Shown: in pieces, positions 39,000-52,200 of the stretch | Layout of the letters: each line of letters begins with the position of its first letter | Position numbering within the stretch: the stretch's first letter is position 1 | DNA from: Cyanoderma ruficeps | Lineage: Eukaryota; Chordata; Aves; Passeriformes; Timaliidae | NCBI GenBank assembly: GCA_008694505.1 | Contig: VZDJ01007755.1 | Location: 1,937,409-2,001,408 of the forward strand | Length of the DNA: 64,000 nucleotides | Direction: 5' to 3' | Position numbers and translations under genes: made by a program | Notes under the pieces: generated by a model | Told to the model about the DNA's origin: nothing | Databases searched by the model: none | Seen by the model: only the letters and a program-made list of their open reading frames with translations

Positions 39000-41900
39000 A
39001 ATTATTTTTGTTCACTTCCAAATAATATACAAAGACCATTATCCTTGCAGACAATGGCCAAAGAGGAAAGCAAAGATATTTTTTTTTTCACAGAACTCTG
39101 TACCTCTTTGAGCCAGGACCTAACTAAAAAACTCCTTCCAACGTTTCCTTTGTCAGCCACTTACAGGACTTGTTCCAGCTCTCTTTCCTGGCCTTATAAG
39201 CTTTTCTTCTTTTTGTCACAAAGTATCACCCAACTATTACACAGTCATGCTTGCTATATCCTTGGGTAATGACTCAAAATACAGTAAAACATTAGTTTGC
39301 ACCCTTGGCTGCACTTTTATGTGGCCTGTAATTCTAGTTGCTATTTTTTAATTGTTTCCTCATTAATTAAGGGATTTTGACTGTTTCTTGAATGAGAGAT
39401 GCACTGTTGGCCTGCTTGAAGAGAAAGAACTTTTTTCAGCCTCCGCTCTTTACCCTCACATGCTGGAAAAGACTTCTATATCTACCTTTTTCAGAGATAG
39501 ACAGAAAAAGAAAAGAAAGGCTGCTATTTTCCTTACCTTGGACTGGAAATTACTTTTGTACCTGTAGCCAGGCCTCCTGGGCCCGGGCCCCAAGTCTTGC
39601 ACAGCTTACCTAGCACCCTGCCACAATCACTTCTGTATGATTAATTTTCCAATACAAAAAAGTGCTTTCATCATGATGCTGCAATTTTCTGCACATTTGC
39701 AAAAAAGTATAGAAAGGCAGTAGTCAGATGCTGCTAGGTAATGTTGTATTCATTTTAATTAAGAATTCATTAACCATCAGTTCTGTTTTCTGAATCTAGG
39801 TTGGGATGGCTCAAAATTTCTTACAGACTGATGCAAAAGGGAAAAAAATAAAAATATATTTGGAATTCATGTGAATTGGCTAAAATTTTGGAATATATCA
39901 AGTCCATTAGATATTTAATAAAAGACTTGGCCACCAAATCAATTACTATTTAGTTATTCTCAATCAAATGAATTATTTAAGTACGTAAAAATTGCAACAT
40001 GTGAGACTTGGCCATTCTTGATTTGTAAATTGGTGTGTAGAAGCCTCTGAGAAACTCCATGCCTGTGAGTATAAAAGGACTGTATTCCTCTGCACAAATA
40101 CTCACTTGCGTGAACATTTGTTGCGTCTGACATTTTCCTTGTAGATTTTGGCTCTTTGTGAACATCCATAAACTGGGATTCCAATAATGCAAACACTTGC
40201 ATATCTGAGTTAACACTGTGCATATGAATAATCTAATTGAACACACATGCACAAAATTATTCACATATGTTTGTAGGATTGTGGCCAAAAGAATATTGAT
40301 TTCTATGACATATATTTATTCATTTCACTTCATTTAAGATGAGTCTGAGCCACAAATTGCTGGCTTAATGCTGCATTTTCTCAAAGTGTGGGTGTGTTCT
40401 GAACAAAATCTTGGTCCCAAACCACTGGCTGTACAATTAATGTTTTATATATTTCATTTTATTGTCTATTTTTTTTAATTAATCAGAACATAATGTCCGA
40501 CTCCAATTAGCAAACAATACCCAAATTATTCATCTCAACTCCCTTTGGTTAAAGAAAACACAAATGTGTATACCCCAGTATAATAGGAAGCTCAATTTAG
40601 TAACTTACTACCTTAATGTAATGACCCTTTTCCTCTGAGAACTGGCTTTGACTCCAACCTAAACTAAGGCAGAGGAAACTCATTTTGACTGTAATGGCTA
40701 CATGTATAATGAGATTAGGCTGACAGAATCCTGTTCTCTCTTTGCAGCCCAAAGGTATTCAATTCAAAACCTCCCTCTTTGCTTGGAAGGGGAAGGTGCT
40801 AACATTGGACCTACTGGTCTCTTACCAGTCTACTCAAAACACATTTTCTTTATTATTCTCTCAAACTGACTTCTGTAATGAAAAATACTGTTCAAAAAAA
40901 TGCTATCTAATGCTAAATCTCTAGATAAAGTTGTCTCCTTAACCAATAAACTCTGTTAAGCCTTCTAAGAAACCACAAAGAACATGCTGTTTTATGATAT
41001 ATGAAATTAGGGCCATAATCTTTCATTTCCTAGCTTTCATATATACTTAATTAACTTATTAATTTGGAAACATCTACCCATCCCAGCTAGCATGAACATT
41101 AAAAGAAGCAGAAGGGATTTTCAGTTTAAAGTTGGAGAGTGTATCTAAAATTTTAAGCTTCTGCAAACCATGTTATCAAAGAGAGTTGCAGAGATGCAAG
41201 TATGTAGCAGCCAGACATTGTGCTGAGACACAGGGTAAAATTCTTCTCCTCTGTCCCTGTGTAATCTTTTCCGCAATTCTAAGGAGCAATAACTTTGAAG
41301 ACAAGAAGGGCCCATTTTGGTAATTAATTCTAGTTCTTTCACTTAATTATTTTTGCACCAGAACCATCCTATTTTCAGCTTTAGCCTCACTTTGTGAAAT
41401 ACATCTTACCTTAAATTAAAACTTGAGTATGGATGAATCAGCTGTGCTTTGGAGGGATTGTTTCAATTCTTCCACTTCAAAAAATACTTGTGTTTTTGAC
41501 TCTAACAGCAGAAATCATTGTGCTTTCTCTGTGGGATGAAATAGCTCTCTGTAGAAGAAATCTTTTTCACATCAATATTTCTAAATTGTTGTCAACAACT
41601 GCTTGTACAGACTTGTGATCCAGGGCAGCAGTCAGTGCACCATCACATTTGTTTGCGACAACAATGTATTCTCACGTGATATCACTGGAAAGTATTTTTC
41701 AATTTCAGGACCAGCTGTTTTAGCAGATTTCCATCACACCTCTTTTAGGATTTAACTAGGACTTTTTTTCCAATGGATTTACATTATTTAAAGAATGAGC
41801 ATCAGAAAAACATGTATTCTTTCTGCATGAAAATGTCATTTTTATTTTGGTGGAAAGCAGAGCACCATTATTATCTTAAAACAATAATTACATATTTTCC

Positions 41901-42531
41901 ATGGAATTAAAGTACAAACAAATCAAAGGACTACAAGCTTTCCTAATTTCTTTCAGGAAGGAACATGCACAATAGTCACTGAATCAGTCAGTCCCCATGT
42001 GAAACAAATAGGAGTATTGTTCAACATAGAAATTCTCCAAGCACTAAATCCATCAGACAGAACTTATTATTCACAGGTTCAGATTTAACATGTCGTGAAT
42101 CTCATATACTTCCTAACATTCTTGTTTCTGATCTCCTGTGATCAATGCTGCTTCATAACACGGCCTGTGGTGCACCGCAGACACCATCACAAACCTGCTG
42201 TTAAATCAATCACTGGGTGGCACCCAAGAGCCAGCTAAGAGATGTATTGAATTGCAGACACTCTCTAATACACATATTTTAACAATTTCCTCCGTCTTCA
42301 GTGAAATTATGCTAATATTTTAGTTGAGTTTCCTTAAGTCTGGAACTCAAATTAAGTCTGTCTGTTTCGTTTTTATGATAGTGCTTGAAATCACTTGCAG
42401 ACAAGGGGTTGTTGGACCATGAGATTTATAGTGGCAATGCCACAAAGGTGAAACACATCCTGAGGAAGAGGAAAGCAATCTGTATAGCCAGTGTTTTCAC
42501 TGCAGTAAAGTTTATAGCAGTATTAAGGGAA

Positions 42532-43110
42532 TAGTTACAAATCAGTTTGATGGTGTTGATTTCATTGAGAATAAGTATATTTACACTTGCAAGCTTTCTC
42601 TTAATAATTTTCGGTATGTTTTACACAATGGGGTTAGTGAAGGTTGAATCTGAACATATTTCGGGAGTGACAAAATCTGTTTTTCTTTTTCCCACCCATC
42701 TTTCTACCCTACTTCACAAAAATGGTTTTATAACGGTTCCTAAGGGGCTGAGTCAAGGTTCAGCTATTTTACTGAGGCTCACTGATGTTTCTGAAGATGC
42801 TGCAGAATCTTTTATGTTCAGATGCTTTTGGTTATGTGTGGGAAGTAAAATAAAGTGTATGAGTACCAAAAGTCATCCACTTCCTCTATTGGCTCCTTAC
42901 CACCAATTAATTACCTGGAAGGCTGGGGTTAGATTATATGATTTCCAAATAAAAAGCTTTCCAAACGATGCAGGTTATAATAATTTTTCTTCCCTGCTGG
43001 CAATTGAACTGTTCACACCTCATTGTGCCTCTGTAGCATGCAAACTTGTCATCTGCAGAATATCTCTAAATTCAGTCACTTTGGGGCAAGGGGGAACCCT
43101 TAACACATAA
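42532..43110 (+). other. Unusually long open frame, unrecognised, probably noncoding
   Basis: The frame is open for about 193 codons after a TAG ending at 42531, with a first ATG at 42547, giving 187 residues. The predicted product starts with a hydrophobic segment (about residues 3-30, LISLRISIFTLASFLLIIFG) resembling a signal anchor, followed by a composition rich in Ser, Leu and Cys with no domain that I recognise. In DNA of this AT content a stop is expected about every 15 codons, so this length is unusual but possible by chance in 64 kb searched in six frames. I see no promoter, poly(A) signal arrangement or splice context that supports a gene. Confidence 0.3.
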
Positions 43111-45805
43111 ATATGTAACAGATGTGCAAGTGTAGTTGGGAATGATTATATTAGGTAGGGACACTAAACCAGATGACTTCTTTGGATAATATTCTAGTTA
43201 AGAGATAATATTTCTTGAAGGACACTTGGGTCTGAAAACCCTTTCCAGAGTAAATGAAGAGTTAGCAGCAGCAAAACCAGAGAGTAAGAAAAAAAGGAAA
43301 GATAGAGTCAGAGGGAGGGTGTTAATGACTATTTACAGCAATGGCAAGAGAAGGGTACATAAAGGGGAATTATGCAACAGCTGCTGCACCCAGTGAGAAG
43401 GGGCAGCTGGGGAGTACGCATTACTGGGGAAGGGATGCTGGTCAGCAGGCAGAAAAGGGCAATGGGAAACATCTATCAGACACCCATTTCAAAGGTATAT
43501 TATCCAAAAATACATCAGATTATAAGGGCTGTGTGTCCTGGACTGCAATGAACATAAGCCCCTTTTCTCTCTCCTTCTCTCTTCGAATCCTTTGCTAGCT
43601 GTTCTGCAACCAAGAATTTTAACACTGCCAGCCCTTCAAAAATTGGCTGTTGTTGTGGTGTCCTTACACATCATGTTCAAAGTCTGCCCTCAGCACAGTC
43701 CCACAGTCCTGAGCAACACAGACATTATGCTCAGCACTTCCCACTAACCACCTACCCCCCCTGGTTTTCCCCTTCTCTTCTTCTGCTTCCTTCACATAAA
43801 CCCAATTTTTGTGTCTTTCCTTTCCTAACTAAAACAGGCTTCCAATTAATGTTTGCCTTTAGGATGGTGTACCCTCCACAGTGTGGAGCAAGGCAAGGTC
43901 ACGGACCTCACTTCCTTCCTTAAACTAAGTAAGTGCAATTGTACGGGCCACACAAAGATGACTGTCCTCGTTCCTCCCTGCCTTTGTTCATCCGTGCAAA
44001 AGATGCCTACAATCCAGCATTGAATTAGGAAGGCAAACGCTAAATACACATCTGAAATTATGACAAAAATCATCTTTGACACTTATGAGAGCTCTGTATT
44101 AAGATATAGCCACCACATGCTTAACTTCTGTCCCCAAACAATGTGTAAGGAAAAGTTAACATGCCTGCTCATAGACTGTTTGGAGTATATTAGATAGCTG
44201 GAGAAATGAGAATTCTCTAGAGATAAAAGAGGTTAAGTCTTTTCATATAACAAAATAAGCTCCTATATAAGTCTTAAGCTTTTTTATTTCAAGGGGTAGG
44301 AAAATGGTCTAGTTTTAGAAATTAAAATACTTCAAGCTAAATCCTTCCAATGATTTTCCTTATAATGAAAAAGTATTGTACTTTTATGGAGAGCAGTGAA
44401 TAGCTATGGTACTTGCCTTTTTCCTCTCATTTTATATGAACAATAGGTCTATTCAAGAAATGTGTTTTTGTTCTTTTTATTGAGTAATTTAAATATTCTA
44501 GTTTTCAGTTTCCTTATTTTAATGTTTGCTCATTCCTTGGAGTAGAAAATTAATACAAAACACTTATTCCAGTACCACAAGTTGGAATATTATTTTTCTT
44601 TGGGTAATATTTTAAGAGTAGAGCAATCATAATATAATGTCTTCATATTGAAGAGCTTTCTTCCTGTTCCAGGTCTTAGAAAAATATAATTTATAATAAT
44701 AACGAGAAGTATAATGTCAGCCTCTGTAAAGTTTCTGTGCCTCTGTGCAATGCAATGTTCATTTTTGTTAAACCAACTCAAGGTTGGTTTTCGACTGGCA
44801 AAACTGGACTGAAATAAGAAAAAATTGTGATCATTCATTCCCAGAAAAACTGTTTAAACCACAGGAATGTGGATGTCAATGTACATGCTCATCTGAGGAA
44901 GAGTAACTTTGCTCTTACCGGTGCAGAACAGTCTATCACTGAGTTTGGGTTTATTTATGACTCATACCCTGCTAGGTGACACCAGAGCCAGTGCAGGCTA
45001 AGGACTTCAGAAGTGAATTAGAATAGGGAGGGCAAAGCCTGAGTCTATGCTTGACTTGGGTACATAAACTCTACTTATCATGGTATGCTAATACCTCATT
45101 CACTCATATATGGACTTTCCAGGTATGAATTATATACAAATACGCTTTTCTACATCATTAACTTGAAACCTGACTCTGATCTGAGTTCAAGAGTGCACAC
45201 TGCCGATCACAGTAGGACTACATCCCCTAATGCAAGTGTCCCAATGTACCAGTTTTCTGCAGCTGAGAATCTGGCTTATTGCCCCCAAATTCACACTTGT
45301 AATGTGACAGTGAGTGGTGAATAATCTGTATATGACACTTACAGATGTCCTTTATGCTGTGTTGTTTTAATCAAATCTTAATTAGACATTGGCCAGAAGT
45401 TTTTCTAATTTATAAGTTCTTTATTTGACATGATGGTTATGATAAAGGTGGAAGAGACAAATTAACAAAATGCAAGGATTATTTTCTTGAAAATTTACAA
45501 GCGCATTTGAACCTGGTTTTAACATGCTATAGAAATGATTGAAAGCAATAGTTTTGGTTATTTGTTGGACTGCAGGACTTCACTTTCTTCCTTTGCTTAC
45601 TGTTAAGGAACCACATGACTCGTGAGGCCTGTGTGGAGTCAGAGCGCTCTGTGCCTTGAGGAACAGCAGAACAGGAAATCTGTCTGGAGAGGGCTCTTTC
45701 CCTTAACACAACAGCTGCTTCTGTTCAAAGTGTTTGTTCAACCTCAGTCAGATCTGGTCATTTAAGAGGTTGCATCTTACTATGATAACAGGTCCAATGG
45801 CATAC

Positions 45806-46265
45806 TGTCGTGGTTTAACCCCAGCCAGCAGAAAAGCCCCTCAAGCAGCCGCTCACTCACTCACCCGCCAGCAGGATTGGGAAGAGACTCAGAAGAGTAA
45901 AAGCTAGAAAACTCATGGGTTGAGATAGACAGTTTAGTAGAGAAGCAAAAGTCATGTATACAAAGGAAAGAAAAGCAAAGAAATAATTCACTGATTCCCA
46001 GAGGGCACCCAGGTGTTCAGCCATCTCCAGGAGAGGAGGGCTCCTTCGTGTGCAGTTGTTACTTGGGAAGGCAAACCCCATCACTCCAAAAAGTACCCCC
46101 TTTCTCCTTCTTCCCCCAACTCTATGTACTGAGAATATCATCTGGAATATTTGGTTGGTTGGTTGGTTGGTTGGTTGGTTGGTTGGTTGGTTGGTTGGTT
46201 GGTTGGTTGGTTGGTTGGTTGGTTGGTTGGGGTAACCTGTCCTAGCTGTGTCCGCTCCCAATTTC
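45806..46265 (-). mobile_element. Endogenous retrovirus LTR, 5'-truncated, with internal microsatellite
   Basis: The left end, TGTCGTGGTTTAACCCCAGC, is the reverse complement of the 3' end of a widespread avian LTR that I recognise from memory. The next blocks follow in order: GCCGCTCACTCACTCAC, AAAACTCATGGGTTGAGATA, GACAGTTTAGTAG (around the family's poly(A) site), CAGGTGTTCAGCCATCTCCA, TTACTTGGGAAGGCAAAC and CCATCACTCCAAAAAGTACC. CCCCCAACTCTATGTACTGA then marks the TATA-box region, and CTGTCCTAGCTGTGTCCGCT follows the microsatellite. Sense is the minus strand. The family's next region, through the 5' end of the LTR, is not recognisable past about 46265, so the copy is truncated. No internal genes or target duplication were found. 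Open frames here encode NQPT or VGWL repeats only because of the microsatellite. Confidence 0.85.
46151..46232. repeat. (TTGG)20 perfect tetranucleotide microsatellite
   Basis: Twenty uninterrupted TTGG units (80 bp, plus two trailing G bases) are flanked on both sides by LTR sequence: CTGGAATAT to the left and GGTAACCTGTCCTAGCTG to the right. It lies just upstream of the LTR's TATA region in minus-strand sense. Perfect arrays of this length usually mutate quickly. Confidence 0.97.
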
Positions 46266-49200
46266 CCATGCATCTGTTACCGATAACTTTTTTTTCCAGC
46301 AATAAGAGACTCATTTCTTCAATGAAATTACCCATTTCTAACATTCAGTTCTCATATTTGTCTCACAGATGTCCTTCAGTGATACTAGATTTGCCAGTGA
46401 CCAAAACAAACTGTATCAGCCTCTGTAGTTCCAGTTGCCTTTTCACCACATTTAATTGAACGCTCAGACCTTCTTTCCTCTCCACCTCTGTGTTCATTCT
46501 GCACTAGATATAATAATAGCATTGATTTTTTTCCTATTTTATGTAGGCAGAAGTTTTTCCATCCCATTTAGAAGAGTCTGGCAGGGGCATAAGATTCTTT
46601 TCTTCCTTAGGAAGCCTAATTCATGAACTCACCATCCAACTCCATGCCAAAAGGTAATATATCCTATGTTTTTTGTCTAAACTGCAGTCATTCTGCCATC
46701 TGATAGCCTGTACATATCTAGCACTAGGCCAATTGTATAGAGAAGCTCCAAGGCTACCACCTTGGAATATTTGCAATTTCAGATTGGAAATATCTTATTT
46801 CTTACTAAGCCAAAATAACATACCAAGAGTACCCAGCTAGTAGCCACCAAAGAAAGTGTTGGCCCTCTTCTAAATGAGCTGAGTAGAACACCTGTCTTGC
46901 TCTGAATGCCACTTCTCACTTTAGAGCTGCTCTTACCTCAGTGTTCTTGTTTAGGCTGGAAGACTTTTAAACCTCTGCTCCCAGGCATCAAAATTCATTT
47001 TTGTTAATTTACATCACCTGCATGTACCTAGCAAGCTAGGTTTTTTCTGGCACTTTAAAAGGAACCACATGCTTCATTTTGTCTGCCAGTCAGGTTAAAT
47101 AAATTTAAGGGAAATAGTTCAATACTCTGTGATTTCTGTGGAGACAATCAGCTGCTCCTTGACTTAAGTTGCAGTTTCTACTGGACGCTTTCTCTCAAGA
47201 CCATACCTAACCTTAGTGCTTTATTTGGCAGTTCTAATATGCTTTCAAAATTAGCCAGATAGCCAAAAAGTCTTTCAATCTCCCTTTGGTTAATATAATT
47301 TTCTTCTCTCTAGCCTTGACAGAGAGTATCATCACATCTTTTCAGGCCACCTTGTTGTGAGAATCTGTTTAATTGATCTCTTTGAGTGCATAAACTCTTC
47401 AATGGGGTTACTCACTTCTATCCAAAATATATGAAAAAGTAATATTTACCTTCACTTTCCAAGCCATCATACCCTGCTTCCAGCCTACTTATACATCTCT
47501 TTCACCACTTAATTGAGTCCTTCAGCAGTATGCAATTGTAATCTCATCCGTCAGGGACATTTTTAAGCAAATTCTATGCTTTCTTCCAGAGACAGCAAAA
47601 TTTTGCCTCCATTTCCCCATAAAGATACCTTGGAGTTTTTCCTCAAAGCTCTCCTTTTCTGGGATGGCTCCCAGAAGTGAGCTGAACCTCATTTACTGCT
47701 GTCTTGCCGTTGGACTCTGAGTTCTTTAGGGCATGGAGAAAGATGGGGACTCCTCACATAATGCAGTCATAGTCATTGTTCCTAATTGCTTTGATAGCAC
47801 AAATAATTATTCAAAATGGCAACTGCAATAGCAGCAAAGAGTTGCAGCTGTCTAATTTATCTAAAACACTAAAGGATTTTTCAATACGGCTTTTCCACTT
47901 GTGAAATTCATCATGAGTCACCACATCATGAGTGTCTTACTGTTCTGGTCACACAACAAAACTAATCAATCAGCTGGATTTTAGAAAGCCAGATGTGTTG
48001 ATAGGATAGCTTTATTGTCAGGTGATTTGACAGATTATGAGCAGTCTCATTTGCATATTTTATCTTAAATGTTTGATATGTTTATAAACTGCTTAACCTT
48101 AACTAGATCAGGCATTTTTCTCTTTAAATGAAAACAGAAATTATTGAAATTGAAATAAAAACTTTTTTCCTTGAAGATAAAATTAATACCATATATGATG
48201 CCTCAAGTATTTCAGGAAAACTCAGAAGAAAAATGAATATTGAAGAATAAATGTGCTACATATAAAGGCATACTTGTTTTGGATGTTGGCATCCAATCTG
48301 TATTATTAGTTTTCCACTGCTGGTATAGACATTTCCATAGTAAGTTTTCCATAGGAGGCTTCTACATTGAAATACCAGATTTTTAATTGATAGAGAAATT
48401 TAAAATTCACTTTGCATCTCTCCTTATGGTGTAGATACTCTAATGTTCTTTCCCCATTACTGGAGATTTTCATTCTACATTAAAAGAAAAAGCTAAAGGA
48501 TTTTTCCCCCTGATATTCTTGAAATGTGATATTTCCAATGGTACCGAAGTGTTCATATAATCTACTGGGGAAAAAATAAAGTCATGGAAGTAGTTTAAAG
48601 CCAGTGTGAACTTTCTGAGAGCTAGCAGTGCTCTGCTTTTGTGACTGCCCACCCTTCAACTGTTTTCTTCTCACTGAAGAGCTTGGGCTATCCCTGTAAG
48701 GTCTTGCCCCATGATGGATGCTGCAAGTGAAGGCGGTGCTGAAGTCCCCCACAACTCTTCAAAGCCATGACTCCCCTCACCCATCCCTCCCACAGGACCC
48801 ACAAGCCCACACTGACTGCATGTGAGAATGACTGGAAGCAGTGATTATCCGATGTTCATCTGAGGAAGAAATGAACAAAAATTCCAAGCTGTTTTTTTCA
48901 ATAAAGATGGATTAAAAGCCACAAACTGGTAAACCTACAAGGTATCACCCTGCCTGCAACCCACAACACCTCCAAACCTACCACTTTTTCCAACTTCAAG
49001 GAGAAAGGGTTGCTTCCTAAAAAGGAATTTGTCTTTGCTCAAAGCTAACATGTCACCTGCTGCCTACATCGTCCATGTTGCTTGTCATGCAACAAGCACT
49101 GGAAAACGACTGTGACTGGTGTTCACACCAGACTGAGCAGACAGATCCAACCTCCTCCTCACAGCTGCATCTGTTGCTGTGGACAAGAGTATTCACAGTC

Positions 49201-52200
49201 CATTTGGATCTCTCAAATTCACAGGACAACTTACTGTGTGAATAGAAATACTGAATATATATATTATGAATCAATAGTTTCTTATTGTTTAGGCAGAAGA
49301 CTGATGCCTGACAGAACTTTGAGTCAGCAAGTTATTTTTTACACTGCTTGTCTTCTCATTTTGGAAACTAAGCAGACGTTTGAAGAGTTACCATTGAAGC
49401 AACAACGTGATGAAAAGTATTATCCACTTCAGATCTACTTAAACTTGTCACATTCAGTAAACACAGTGCAGAAAGACCAGATAGGAAATTTAAATGGCTT
49501 TGCAGTAAATTTATATTAGTCCAAACTGTTTTTTCAAATGAGGTCAGTAGGGTGCATTTTCCATTTAAGAGAGTCATCCAGACTTAATAGAAGACATTAT
49601 GCACATGTTGGATTTTTCAAAGAAGAAAAAAACACAGTTGGCAGGCAATTTAAACAAATACTAGGTTGTCAGTTAATCCTTATAACTTCATGGCAGATAT
49701 TTATTGTAAAGTAGGGTTCACATTGTTTAGACCTGATTTGATATTAATGTTTTTAATATCAAAGTAGTACTGGAACAAACTGAAGTGTATACGTAGTACT
49801 TATCTACCTAAGCATCTGTCAAATTTTGGGGTAGAAAATATGCCACTACTTCCATTCTGATGTGAACTGTGGGTGGTCAAGCAAAAAGCTCAGTAGAATT
49901 AATGCATTTAAAATTAAACTGTGGCTAACCATCCCTAGTAAACATGTACAGTCAAGATACCCACCCTCACACTGGTGTAAATTTGGAATAGCTACGCAGG
50001 TTTAAGTGCATTGCTCAAACTCACAGCACTAGAAAGGGAAGGTAAATGCAGTCCTGGTCTTATCATAAGTAAATGAAGAATCTCTTGCTTACCTTCTCCT
50101 TACCATAAAGCATTCCCAAATAATACCTCCTGGGATCTTAAAAATAAAAATGTAAGCTGTCTACTCTCCTGTCATAGCTGACCATATGCTACGACTGCCC
50201 TCTCCTCTATGGCTTCAGAGGGTTGCAGGAAGTGAGAACAATTCTCTTAAGCAATGCAAAGTGGAATACCAAAATGGAGAGGCACACAGAGGTGATCTGA
50301 CATAGCAGAGTACAAGGAGAGCAGCCAAAATAAGTGTTACAGGAAGAAGAAATGCAGGCAATCTCTGTTCTTCCCCTCTGTGCATTTTTAGACATGCCCT
50401 GTGTGAGTGGTGAGAAGTGAGGATGAAGGGTACTGCTGGGGCAGAGGGCTGCAGGAGAGAATGGGGAAAAGTAAGGTTCTGTCCTGGGGCTGCCTGCAGC
50501 AGTTTCCAGCCCCTGAAAACCCAAAGAATATCTTACATCACCGGAATTTAAAAAGTATGGAATTTTAGCATGTACAGCTCAAGTAGTTCAGTGAGTTGTC
50601 CTCAGTCAACAAGCTTTCCTCTGAGGCTCTGCAGGTCTTCCTTTTGCTAATTCCTGCCTCTTCTCTGTCTTCCTACCCTTTATATGTGAAGAGTTTTCTA
50701 ATCATGTTTAATCCCATCTTGCATTAGAGTGAAAAGTTATGTGAACTGTGCTTCCACAGGAATTCCCACAGTGAGGGAGTGATCAGTGCTGCATAGCTGT
50801 CTTTTCATGCTTTATTAATAGATATTTATATTCCATAAATACCATATCATACTCTGCCCCTTTCCTACAATGCCACCACTTTACTGGGAAACCTAAAGCC
50901 CCATTGGTCCTTTAACTCCCTTTTTACTCTGAATCCAAAGTAAATAGCATTGCATTGAGAAAGATTGTTTGAAAGATTAGGTTACTCAATTAGAAGGATT
51001 TATTCTACCTTACCAACTTCCTTATAAACATTTTCATTTGAATTTTCAAGGGCAGGAGTCCATTCTCATAACAGGCATGGGCCAGGCTCCACATACCATC
51101 TGACATTTCTTCATGTGTTTTTTCTTAATCAAAACTGAACGCTTCTTTTATCAAGTCACATGTTCACATCAGCATGGATGTAGGCCACCACAGAAAGAAA
51201 ATCAAGGTCTCTGTCAACCCATTTAGACATCAGCTGATGCTCTGCATAAATGGGAAGAGCTATTATCCAGGGAGGTGATAGGTAAGTATTGCTACTCAGT
51301 GGCTAAGATACAAGAACAGTGATATGAGCATCACAGAATCCCTTACTAAATTCTTTCCTTGGACACAGCCATCATTTCCTGGAAACAGCAGTGGTCAAAG
51401 CTCAATAGCTCTGACTCACACAGAACTGTGCATCCAGAGTTCCCTACACCAGTTAAGACTCCTAATGATATTAGGAAGGATTTCTTTATAGGTTTTACAG
51501 ATTCACAGATTTCAAGGACAAAAGGAATCCAACTTCCTATGCAGTGTGGGCTACCACCCTCCCCTGAAATAATTAAGTGGAGCCAAGTGGAAGTAACAAT
51601 CTCTATTTGCACAATTAGGACTCAACAAACAATAAAACACAATACCTACAGTAGATGATGCAGGAAACCAGGAGACCTGAGCTCTATCCCATTCTGCCTG
51701 CTGTGACCCTCCCAAATGCCCACCATGTTCAGTCCTTTGGCTCTCTGCCACAGACTTCCTGTGAAAAACTGGAACCTCATGAAGAAAGAGTCTACTCTGA
51801 TTTAAATTATGGCACTAGCTAGTCACTTGGAATGTAGAGTAGCCAGTCATAGTAATGGATATTTTTCCCATTCAAATAAAGATTGTGCATTCAGATTGCC
51901 TTTTACCTTTTTATTTTCCTTATTCCTTTGCCAATATGACATTCAATGATTTTGGTTTATTACAATGTACATCATATCAAGCCCATAGATCCTTGGAAAG
52001 GACTGAGTAATATTTTACAGAGCAGTGCCAAAATATTCATGAAGGTATCAGTGTGAGTTTCTAGTGTGAAATGTGCTATCCACCTTCACAAAAATTAGGT
52101 ACAGAAGAGGCTTTATGAAAAATACAAATATTCTATTGCTGTGTGACACAGGGACTGAATAGATCCAAGCAAGCAAATATCACGAATAACCACATTTTTA

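Larger units (their letters stand above)
24541..45805. other. Long unique noncoding stretch with microsatellites
   Basis: About 21 kb without a recognised gene, LTR or convincing CR1. It contains a GGGTGTGT triplet (27784-27807), a TA/CATA microsatellite (32624-32725), an 11-bp hairpin (33894-33925), a short palindrome (38981-38999) and an unusually long but unrecognised open frame (42547-43110). AT-rich homeodomain-type motifs near 25540-25790 and an E-box/ATTA-rich stretch near 34690-34900 could be regulatory. The 113-codon minus frame at 25633-25974 has no identified domain. A large intergenic region or intron is the simplest reading. Confidence 0.55.

Noticed and set aside
43140..43200. 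Possible CR1 tail (AAACCAGATGACTTCTTTGG)
   Set aside because: There is only loose similarity to the CR1 sense 3' region; the downstream CCTTCCAACC and ATTCTATG blocks are absent.
46048..46344. Open frames encoding long (VGWL)n or (NQPT)n repeat proteins
   Set aside because: They are translations of the (TTGG)20 microsatellite on either strand, inside an LTR; the repeat is a multiple-of-four unit read across frames and has no gene context.
49082..49519. 145-codon plus-strand open frame
   Set aside because: A frame of this length is about what chance would give in 64 kb of this composition. It has no recognisable domain, and its Cys/Tyr/His-rich mix looks random.
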